Source of the DNA: Candidatus Kaiserbacteria bacterium RIFCSPHIGHO2_01_FULL_58_22
Lineage (GTDB): Bacteria; Patescibacteriota; Minisyncoccia; Phycocordibacterales; UBA2100
Direction: 5' to 3'
DNA length: 19,106 bases
Assembly (NCBI GenBank): GCA_001781445.1
Contig: MFLB01000014.1
Location: 1,222 to 20,327, forward strand
The notes below the pieces were generated by a model that saw only the letters and a list, made by a program, of their open reading frames with translations, was not told the origin of the DNA and did no database searches. This document shows, piece by piece, positions 13,861 to 19,106 of the stretch (positions are counted from its first letter, which is position 1; each line of letters starts with the position of its first letter). Position numbers and translations under genes: made by a program.

Positions 13861-13868
13861 TGACGATT

Positions 13869-14597
13869 ATGCCCGGAGAACAAGTTTCGAGCGCCGTCCA
13901 TACGCTACAAAAATTTTCCATTCCTCTCGCGATCGTGATAGCGGGGGCGCTCGTCGCAGGCGCGCTCTATTTCGGGGGCGGGAGCGGGGGCGCTCCGCCG
14001 GGCTCCCCGGCTCCGGTCGACATCAAGGACGTCAGCATCCAAGCGGACGATCCGGTGATCGGCGAGAAGAACGCTCCGGTCACGCTCGCATACTGGTTCG
14101 ACTACCAGTGCCCCTTCTGCAAGGCGGTAGACGTCGGCGGCGTTCCCCAGATCCCCATCGAGCCGGCCATGCCGTCGCTGATCAAAGACTACGTGCAGAC
14201 CGGCAAGCTGAAGATCGTCTTCAAGGACTACGCCTTCCTCGGACCCGACTCAACGACCGCCGCGCTCTACAAGCATGCGGTGTGGGAGCTGTACCCGGAA
14301 CAATTCTATGAGTGGCATGAGGCGATATTTAAGGCGCAGGACGAAGAAAACGGCGGCTTCGGGGACGAATCGTCCATCCTCGCGCTCATACGGACGCTCC
14401 CCGGCCTCGACGCGGAGCGCCTCCAGCAGAAAGTCGCCGAGAAGCGCGACGCATACCTCGCGCTCATCGCGGAAGACCAGCAGGAAGGCGCCTCCTTCGG
14501 CATCCAGGGGACGCCGGGTTTCATCACCGGGACGACGCTCATTCCGGGAGCCGACGACTTTTCGACGTTCAAGGCCGCCATCGACTCGCAACTCTAG
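13869..14597 (+). CDS. Membrane-anchored DsbA-like thiol oxidoreductase
   Basis: The 242-residue protein has an N-terminal hydrophobic helix (about 18-36, PLAIVIAGALVAGALYF) followed by a Gly/Pro linker, so the thioredoxin domain lies outside the membrane. The DsbA/Thioredoxin_4 fold is marked by APVTLAYWFDYQCPFC, with the active-site CPFC at 81-84. It continues with IVFKDYAFLGPDS and ends in FGIQGTPGFITGTTLIPGA, which holds the cis-proline. It probably introduces or reshuffles disulfides in exported proteins. No VKOR or DsbB partner is seen here. The start is fixed by the leaderless -10; the upstream TTG at 13860 is part of that promoter region. Confidence 0.92.
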   Translation: MPGEQVSSAVHTLQKFSIPLAIVIAGALVAGALYFGGGSGGAPPGSPAPVDIKDVSIQADDPVIGEKNAPVTLAYWFDYQCPFCKAVDVGGVPQIPIEPAMPSLIKDYVQTGKLKIVFKDYAFLGPDSTTAALYKHAVWELYPEQFYEWHEAIFKAQDEENGGFGDESSILALIRTLPGLDAERLQQKVAEKRDAYLALIAEDQQEGASFGIQGTPGFITGTTLIPGADDFSTFKAAIDSQL

Positions 14598-14603
14598 CGA
14601 GAG

Positions 14604-14650
14604 CGACCGAGGACCGTCCTTGGGGGATTTTTAAGGACGGTTCTCGGTCG
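14604..14650. repeat. 18-bp-stem palindrome between convergent genes
   Basis: CGACCGAGGACCGTCCTT (14604-14621) pairs with 14633-14650 across an 11-nt loop, with one G-U pair. It lies 6 nt after the dsbA stop and before the end of the opposing nuclease gene. There is no T-run after either arm, so factor-independent termination is uncertain, but it may act as a bidirectional transcription or decay barrier. Confidence 0.7.
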
Positions 14651-14654
14651 TCCC

Positions 14655-14682
14655 CTGAAAGCTGACAGCTGAAACCTGACTA
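14655..14682. repeat. Four degenerate heptamer repeats (CTGANNN)
   Basis: Consecutive 7-nt units are CTGAAAG, CTGACAG, CTGAAAC and CTGACTA. They run from the intergenic palindrome into the stop codon of the nuclease-fold gene. This is the third heptamer tract in the window. Confidence 0.65.
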
Positions 14683-15495
14683 TTCTGTAAGTCCAAGGCG
14701 GTAGATATCGAACGAATTGTCCCCCTCGAACATATCCGAGGGGTTTGGCAAATACACGCGCGGACGCGAGATTTCGGCGGTCGCATCGCGGATGAGCCGA
14801 TGGAAAAGCGCGAACTCCTCCTTGTAGTCGGCAAAATCGATGACATAGCGGCGCATCTGCGCCGAGCCGTCCGCATTTTTTCGCTTCCGGCACTCATGTA
14901 AAATGAATCGCTTGACCGGCTTTTTGAAAAGTTCGCGGACGACGTAGTAGTTGAAGATGGACTGGATGACGAAAATCGGCTTGTCCTTCTTGAGCGTGCT
15001 GAACGAATCGACGAACTTGTGGTCGACGATATCGACAGCTTTTCTATCGACCTTCGAACGAACCACGAGGTCGGAGACGGCCTTGAGGGGGAGCGGCAGA
15101 CCTTCGACTTCGACGACGCCTTTCACTTCGACGCCAAAAACATCGTGGCGAGGCGGTCGCGCGAGATAAAAGGAAATGGCTTGCAAATATTCCCGCTCCA
15201 TAGCCGCACGTCTCTTTTTTCTCGCGGCGCGGGTGCGCGCTTTCCCGAAGTTGATCTCGAAATCCGGCACATTGCGCAGATATTCGAGCCCGAGATCTAC
15301 TGCACCGTTCTTTTCGATGCCGCTGTAAAAATGCTGGAGCGCCACATGGCCCGCGCGCCCGACGACGCCCGAGGGTGACGAGGGCGTGTCGTATACTTCC
15401 TCGACATAACGCTTGTACCACGCCAAAGGATTGCGCAAGAAAGTCATCAAGGACGAATGGCTCCAGTGCTTGATGGGTAGATTCGCATCTCGCAT
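14680..15495 (-). CDS. PD-(D/E)XK nuclease superfamily protein (RecB/Cas4-like fold)
   Basis: The 271-residue protein shows the order of motifs of RecB-type nucleases. An N-terminal SHSSLMTFLRNPLAWYKRYV segment resembles the 'S.S....C...Y' helix. GRAGHVALQHFY carries the motif I histidine (H50). SDLVV has D142, IVDHKF has D158 and K160, and IQSIFNYYVV gives the Q178/Y183 motif. No Cas4-type four-cysteine iron-sulphur cluster is seen and no CRISPR array is nearby, so a repair or general DNA-processing role is more likely than spacer acquisition. The ATG at 15495 is favoured by TATACT 6 nt upstream. An in-frame ATG at 15555 overlaps the stop of the rpoD-tail remnant and would add 20 residues. 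Confidence 0.82.
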   Translation of the reverse strand: MRDANLPIKHWSHSSLMTFLRNPLAWYKRYVEEVYDTPSSPSGVVGRAGHVALQHFYSGIEKNGAVDLGLEYLRNVPDFEINFGKARTRAARKKRRAAMEREYLQAISFYLARPPRHDVFGVEVKGVVEVEGLPLPLKAVSDLVVRSKVDRKAVDIVDHKFVDSFSTLKKDKPIFVIQSIFNYYVVRELFKKPVKRFILHECRKRKNADGSAQMRRYVIDFADYKEEFALFHRLIRDATAEISRPRVYLPNPSDMFEGDNSFDIYRLGLTE

Positions 15496-15501
15496 GCGGC
15501 G

Positions 15502-15507
15502 AGTATA
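15502..15507 (-). promoter_or_regulatory. -10 box of leaderless nuclease-fold gene
   Basis: TATACT on the minus strand, preceded by GGGG as at dsbA, ends 6 nt before the ATG at 15495. It predicts a leaderless transcript independent of rpoD. Confidence 0.6.
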
Positions 15508-15554
15508 CCCCATGGGATGTCCGTCTTGAAAAACCAGAGACGGAGATACTTTCA

Positions 15555-15593
15555 TTAATAGCTTCGGAGTTGTTTGGCGCGTTCGTGGAACCC
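15555..15593 (-). pseudogene. Remnant of a second rpoD 3' end (last 11 codons plus stop, with two preceding codons)
   Basis: Read on the minus strand, this stretch encodes G-FHERAKQLRSY-stop (an ATG precedes at 15596). The last 11 residues are exactly the C terminus of the rpoD gene that ends 43 nt upstream. Eight of the 11 codons differ, all synonymously (for example CTC for TTG, AGC for TCT, TAT for TAC). The stop overlaps an ATG (TAATG) in frame with the nuclease gene. It is too short to function and looks like the displaced end of another rpoD allele. Confidence 0.8.
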
Positions 15594-15621
15594 CATTAGA
15601 AAGCGTCCGCTTCTAACGGGG
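15591..15621. repeat. Hairpin between rpoD and its duplicated tail
   Basis: CCCCATTAGAA-GCG pairs with CGC-TTCTAACGGGG, a stem of about 14 bp with one bulge, one G-U and a 2-nt loop. No T-tract follows on the minus strand. It separates the intact rpoD end from the remnant and may be an inserted palindromic repeat. Confidence 0.7.
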
Positions 15622-15635
15622 CGGGGACGGATGCG

Positions 15636-16910
15636 TTAGTAAGACCGCAACTGTTTCGCTCGCTCGTGGAATCTTATCCTCTCCAACGCTTTGGCCTCGA
15701 TTTGGCGGATGCGCTCGCGGGTCACGCCGAACTCGCGGCCTACTTCTTCGAGCGTGAAGCACACGCCCTCGTCGGTAAGGCCGTTGCGCATTTCGAGGAT
15801 CTTGCGCTCCTTCGGCGAAAGCTCGTCGAGAATTTCCATCATCTGCTCGGAAAGAATGCGGCGCGACGCCTCCTGGTCGGGGCTCGCTATCGTGTCGTCG
15901 GCGATGAAGCTTCCAAGCGTGGAGCGCTCGTCGTCGTCTTCGCCGACGGGCGATTCGAGCGAGACGGTGTCCTGATTTATCTTCTGGATGGTGTATATCT
16001 TCTCAACCTCTATGCCCATTTCCGCGGCAATCTCTTCCGGCAGAGGATCCCGGCCGAGGTGTTGGGAAAGCTCGCGCACTTTCTGCTTGTATTTTGCGAT
16101 GGTCTCGACCATGTGCACCGGGATGCGGATGGTCCGGCTCTGGTCGGCCAGGGCGCGCGTGATGGCCTGACGTATCCACCACGTCGCGTAGGTCGAGAAT
16201 TTGTAGCCCTTCGTGTAGTCGAATTTGTCCACTGCCTTGAAAAGGCCGAGATTCCCCTCCTGAATGAGATCGAGCAGGGTGAGATCCGGCGAGCGGTTCA
16301 CGTATTTCTTCGCGATGGAGACGACGAGCCGCAGATTGGAGCGCGCGAGAATGCTTCGGGCCTCGTCGTCGCCGGTCAAGATGCGCTTGGCAAGCTCTTT
16401 TTCCTGCTCGCCGTTCAAAAGCGGATACTGCCCTATCTCACGCAGGTACATCTGCACGGAATCGTAGCCCGCATCGGCGCGGCGGTGCTGGAGTTTCTTG
16501 CGCTCCAAAATCGTGTCGGCGCCCGCGTCCTCGAGCATGCCGCCGCCTTCCAAAACGTCGATGCCCGCGGTGCCGAACCGTTCGTACATCTCTTCGAGCA
16601 GGATGACGTTGTCTTCGATAGTGGGAAATTCCCGCAATATCTCGTCGTAGGTGATGTAGCCGCGTTCCTTGCCGAGTCGTATCAGAGCCTCGACCTTCGC
16701 GTTGTCTTTGAGGCCTCTCTTGGAAGACGCGGGCCGGAACCCTTTCTTGACCTTGAAATGCGGCTTCCGCGCCGCCGTTTTACGCGCGCGCCTGCCCGCC
16801 CGGAGCGCGCGCGCGGGACGCCGCGCGCTCCTTCCCGCGCGCGGCTTGACGCCGCGCTTCGCGCGCCGCTTTGCGGCCTTTTTCTTTTTGTTGCGCGCCT
16901 TTTTCCCCAT
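15636..16910 (-). CDS. rpoD: Housekeeping RNA polymerase sigma factor (sigma70/RpoD)
   Basis: RpoD directs core RNA polymerase to -10/-35 promoters. With the ATG at 16910 it has 424 residues. The first ~60 are extremely basic (Lys, Arg, Ala). A region 1.1-like domain follows (VEALIRLGKERGYITYDEIL). Region 1.2 is SVQMYLREIGQYPLL. Region 2 includes LLDLIQEGNLGLFKAVDKFDY and the -10-binding FSTYATWWIRQAI. Region 3 has IPVHMVETI. Region 4 has TLEEVGREFGVTRERIRQIEAKAL, the -35-binding helix-turn-helix. An in-frame TTG/ATG at 16934/16931 with AGGGGGAAAAGG upstream is an alternative start. It follows dnaG by about 70 nt in the conserved dnaG-rpoD order. A diverged copy of its tail lies downstream. 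Confidence 0.97.
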   Translation of the reverse strand: MGKKARNKKKKAAKRRAKRGVKPRAGRSARRPARALRAGRRARKTAARKPHFKVKKGFRPASSKRGLKDNAKVEALIRLGKERGYITYDEILREFPTIEDNVILLEEMYERFGTAGIDVLEGGGMLEDAGADTILERKKLQHRRADAGYDSVQMYLREIGQYPLLNGEQEKELAKRILTGDDEARSILARSNLRLVVSIAKKYVNRSPDLTLLDLIQEGNLGLFKAVDKFDYTKGYKFSTYATWWIRQAITRALADQSRTIRIPVHMVETIAKYKQKVRELSQHLGRDPLPEEIAAEMGIEVEKIYTIQKINQDTVSLESPVGEDDDERSTLGSFIADDTIASPDQEASRRILSEQMMEILDELSPKERKILEMRNGLTDEGVCFTLEEVGREFGVTRERIRQIEAKALERIRFHERAKQLRSY

Positions 16911-16979
16911 AGCAATAAAACCGCATATCATCAACGCCTTTTCCCCCTAGGAGTCGCCCGTATGCGAGAACCAAGAAGT

Positions 16980-18689
16980 CTACCCTTTTCGCGCTAATTC
17001 CGCAATCCGCGTTGTCAACATGTTACACACAGACATATGCACACCCGCCTCCTTCTCATCGCCGCGTTCTTCGGCCCTCTTGAGGGCCGCGGCCGCTTCC
17101 GAAAGCTCGCGGCTCAAGCGCTCCTTCAAAAGCACGTCGAGGAGCGCCCTCGCCTCCGCTTTGAGAGCTTTGCTTCTGCCATACATCCGCTCCGCGCCAA
17201 ACCGCAGTTTCTCGCGCTCGCTTTCCGGAAGCGCCTCGAGTTCCTTCAACGCGTCTCCGCCGACGGATTCTCCGAGCTCCCGCTCGTACGCTTCGATATC
17301 GAGCTCGGCCGCGGGCAGGGCTTTCTGCCAAAGAAGGATCGAGAACGCGTACCGCGCCCGTTCGGGGGGCAGGCCGGCAGGTTCAGACGTTTTCTCCCCG
17401 CCTTCATTACCCTGCGGAACGTTCGGCACCTTTTCGAGCGCCTCGGAAACCGCATGCTCGGAAACGCCGAGGCGCCTCGCGATCTCGCGCACATACTGTT
17501 CGCGCGCGATGGGGCTTCGCACGTCGGCAAGGTAGGGCAGAACGATGCCTTCGACGTTCCGGCGCAAGTTGTCGGCGCTTTTTGCATGACTTTCCAGCAC
17601 GTCGAGCAGGAATACGATGATGTCTTTTGCCTCGCGAACGGAACGGCTCCACGCATCCTTTCCTTCTTTCAGGATAAGGTCGGCCGGGTCAAGTCCTTCC
17701 GGCAATCTCGCGACCTTGACGTTCAAGCCGCCCTGAAGCGCCGCGCGCGCGGCGCGGCCGGCGGCCTTGATACCCGCGGCGTCGGCGTCGAGCGCGAGTA
17801 CGAGGTTGTCGGTGATGCGCTTGACGAGCGCGGCGTGCTCGGGCGTGAACGCTGTGCCGGAGAGGGCGACCGCATTGCTCCATCCCGCCTGGTGGCTCGC
17901 GAGAAGGTCGAGCTGGCCCTCCACCAAGAGAGCGCAGTTGTGCTTGCGCATCGAGAGCTTCGCTTTGTCGAAGCCGTACAGGATGCGGGATTTATGAAAA
18001 AGCGGCGTTTCGGGACTGTTCAGGTACTTCGGAGCCTCCGGCGGCGCTTTCTCTCCGAACACCCTGCCGGAGAATCCGACGACGCGCCCCGCGCTGTCCG
18101 CTATCGGGAACATGATGCGGTTGCGGAATTTGTCGCGTATGCCGCGTTCCCCGCGTGCTACAACGCCCGCATCGAACATCTCCTTTTCTGAAAATTTTTT
18201 TGCCTTCAGGTGATCCACGAGCTCGCTCCATCCGTCGCCCGCCCATCCGAGGCGGAACGTCTTCACTGTCGCGTCTGCAATGCCGCGCCCCTTCAGATAC
18301 GCGTGCGCCGCGTCGTCGAGCCGCGAGACATGGAAGATCGTCGCCGCTTCCATAAGCTCGAAGAGCCGTTCGCGCTCGTCCTTTTCCTGCTTGCCGCCGC
18401 GCGAGTACACGACCTCCACGCCCGCCTTCTCCGCGAGCACTTTGAGCGCGCCCTTGAAATCCAATCCCTCGATCTGCTCGACGAAACTAAATACATCGCC
18501 GCCGACACTGCATCCGAAGCAGTGATACGTGCCGCGCTCCGGCGAAACGAAGAAGGAGGGGGTCCGCTCCGCGTGGAAAGGACACCGCGCGCGCAAATTC
18601 GCGCCGCTTCGTTCCAGCTTCACGTATTGCGACACGACGTCGACAATCGAGAGTCTGTCTTTGATCTGTTGCACCGTATCCCCTGCCAT
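16980..18689 (-). CDS. dnaG: DNA primase
   Basis: DnaG makes RNA primers at the replication fork. The 569-residue protein has the CHC2 zinc ribbon at the N terminus (C36, H39, C57, C60), followed by GGDVFSFVEQ. The RNA polymerase basic domain contains KFRNRIMFPIADSAGRVVGFSGR. The TOPRIM domain has LLVEGQLDLL (catalytic E257) and LALDADAAG (D301, D303). A divergent helical C-terminal region, likely the helicase-interaction domain, ends the protein. The motif VEGQLD replaces the usual VEGYMD. The ATG at 18689 fits the family N terminus and the CATAAT 7 nt upstream; the longer in-frame upstream stretch has no homology. Confidence 0.96.
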   Translation of the reverse strand: MAGDTVQQIKDRLSIVDVVSQYVKLERSGANLRARCPFHAERTPSFFVSPERGTYHCFGCSVGGDVFSFVEQIEGLDFKGALKVLAEKAGVEVVYSRGGKQEKDERERLFELMEAATIFHVSRLDDAAHAYLKGRGIADATVKTFRLGWAGDGWSELVDHLKAKKFSEKEMFDAGVVARGERGIRDKFRNRIMFPIADSAGRVVGFSGRVFGEKAPPEAPKYLNSPETPLFHKSRILYGFDKAKLSMRKHNCALLVEGQLDLLASHQAGWSNAVALSGTAFTPEHAALVKRITDNLVLALDADAAGIKAAGRAARAALQGGLNVKVARLPEGLDPADLILKEGKDAWSRSVREAKDIIVFLLDVLESHAKSADNLRRNVEGIVLPYLADVRSPIAREQYVREIARRLGVSEHAVSEALEKVPNVPQGNEGGEKTSEPAGLPPERARYAFSILLWQKALPAAELDIEAYERELGESVGGDALKELEALPESEREKLRFGAERMYGRSKALKAEARALLDVLLKERLSRELSEAAAALKRAEERGDEKEAGVHMSVCNMLTTRIAELARKG

Positions 18690-18696
18690 CGGCTCC

Positions 18697-18702
18697 ATTA
18701 TG
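18697..18702 (-). promoter_or_regulatory. -10 box of leaderless dnaG
   Basis: CATAAT on the minus strand ends 7 nt before the dnaG ATG. It would drive a leaderless dnaG-rpoD transcript. Confidence 0.5.
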
Positions 18703-18740
18703 CGCCTTCGAGCGACGGAATTAAAGCCGGATTCGAATGC

Positions 18741-18746
18741 TATACT
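18741..18746 (+). promoter_or_regulatory. -10 box of divergent small ORF
   Basis: TATACT lies 17 nt before an ATG at 18764. A possible -35 (GAATTA or TTAAAG) lies upstream. Together with the dnaG -10 it makes a short divergent promoter region. Confidence 0.45.
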
Positions 18747-18763
18747 TTTATCCGAAACCGCGT

Positions 18764-18964
18764 ATGGCAGGAGATCGTTTCGGAAAGTGGCCGCCATTTC
18801 CGAGGAATGATGATGAAAGGGTCGCGACGATTATCCGCCAATGGATATTCGATACGTACGGAGGCCTTATTGGCCTTGAAAATATGACGCGCGTAAAGAC
18901 GAGGTATCCTTTTCAATCAAGTGAGATAGATTCTTCGTGCTCCGGCACACGGCGGCAACCATAA
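18764..18964 (+). CDS. Possible small protein of unknown function
   Basis: The 66-residue frame starts 17 nt after a TATACT box and ends inside a hairpin. The peptide begins MAGDRFGKWPPFPRNDDE, has a central helix-like stretch (RVATIIRQWIFDTYGGLIG), and ends in a Ser/Arg-rich tail. I recognise no family. Support is the promoter position and the lack of any other gene in this ~300-nt interval; the gap is larger than the usual 6-8 nt leaderless spacing and no ribosome-binding site is evident. It may equally be an untranslated region. Confidence 0.4.
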   Translation: MAGDRFGKWPPFPRNDDERVATIIRQWIFDTYGGLIGLENMTRVKTRYPFQSSEIDSSCSGTRRQP

Positions 18965-18986
18965 CGACTTACGATGTCGTTATGGG
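18960..18986 (+). terminator. Hairpin, possible terminator
   Basis: CATAACGAC and GTCGTTATG pair perfectly around a 7-nt loop and are followed within ten bases by AAAAATTTT on the plus strand. The T-tract is short and delayed, so this is a weak candidate for ending the small divergent transcript. Confidence 0.4.
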
Positions 18987-18994
18987 GAAAAATT

Positions 18995-19106
18995 TTAGCG
19001 TTCGATTCTGTCGCGGGCGCGGTCGGTCGTCGGAAGCTCCACCGGCGCCTGTGCGGCGAATTCGGCTTCCATTTGCGCTATCATCTCGTGCTTTTTGCTC
19101 CCCGGA
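18995..19106 (-). CDS. 3' end of an unrecognised gene (partial)
   Basis: An open frame enters from the window edge and ends with TAA at 18995-18997. The 36 visible residues end in ...VELPTTDRARDRIER and include a helical, charged HEMIAQMEAEFAAQ stretch. Codon use is GC-rich like its neighbours. It lies upstream of dnaG on the same strand. Too little is visible to name a family. Confidence 0.6.
   Translation of the reverse strand, partial: PGSKKHEMIAQMEAEFAAQAPVELPTTDRARDRIER

Noticed and set aside
14680..15495. Cas4 or CRISPR-linked nuclease
   Set aside because: The fold motifs fit RecB-type nucleases, but the cysteine cluster of Cas4 is missing and no repeat-spacer array or cas gene is present.
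15666..16997. 443-residue plus-strand open frame opposite rpoD
   Set aside because: It is the antisense shadow of rpoD in GC-rich DNA, has no family motifs, and rpoD is certain.

Overview
The window reads as one contiguous piece of a small, gene-dense, GC-rich bacterial chromosome. It most resembles a Candidate Phyla Radiation genome (Patescibacteria, Parcubacteria-like); this assignment is inference. It rests on short intergenic gaps, tRNAs without an encoded CCA, a truncated ValRS, a divergent TsaD, and a striking prevalence of leaderless start sites: ten genes have a TANNNT-type (once CATAAT) -10 box ending 6-8 nt before the start codon. TGA is used as a stop by several genes, so the UGA-Gly code of Gracilibacteria-type lineages does not apply.

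Layout. 1-1944 (+): tRNA-Glu(UUC), then a tight HisB/GmhB-like HAD phosphatase - SAM methyltransferase - YgjV-family membrane protein operon. 1977-5394 (-): a complete proline operon, proA-proC-proB, behind a sigma70 promoter and a well-formed T-box riboswitch whose specifier codon reads CCC (Pro). proC carries an N-terminal extension encoded by a ~118-bp palindromic element. 5412-6673 (-): tsaC (Sua5/YrdC) and a membrane-anchored DUF7282-like protein. 6835-6908 (+): tRNA-Val(GAC). 6953-7183 (+): a small charged unknown protein with a near-ideal promoter. 7242-9119 (-): an ABC exporter. 9166-13713 (+): tsaD, valS, a PrsW-type membrane protease and an Hsp20 chaperone. 13869-14597 (+): a membrane-anchored DsbA-like oxidoreductase. 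14680-15495 (-): a PD-(D/E)XK nuclease-fold protein. 15636-18689 (-): rpoD and dnaG, in the conserved dnaG-rpoD arrangement. 18690-18995: a divergent control region with a possible small gene. 18995-19106 (-): the 3' end of an unrecognised gene.

How the genes relate. dnaG and rpoD serve replication priming and the housekeeping transcription that would read the leaderless promoters. tsaC and tsaD belong to the same t6A37 tRNA modification pathway. valS and tRNA-Val(GAC) serve valine decoding. The proline genes convert glutamate to proline and appear to be switched by uncharged tRNA-Pro. PrsW, Hsp20 and DsbA form an envelope and protein-quality neighbourhood.

Most unusual signals. (1) A 'ghost' copy of the last 11 codons of rpoD lies just downstream of rpoD; it is identical in protein but synonymously different at 8 of 11 codons. 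(2) There is a proline T-box with a very short Stem I in a lineage that otherwise uses leaderless mRNAs, and a possible leaderless promoter is buried in its terminator. (3) Small palindromes and degenerate heptanucleotide tandem repeats are inserted in frame in proC, tsaD and valS. (4) A 135-bp rod-like inverted-repeat structure lies between hsp20 and dsbA.
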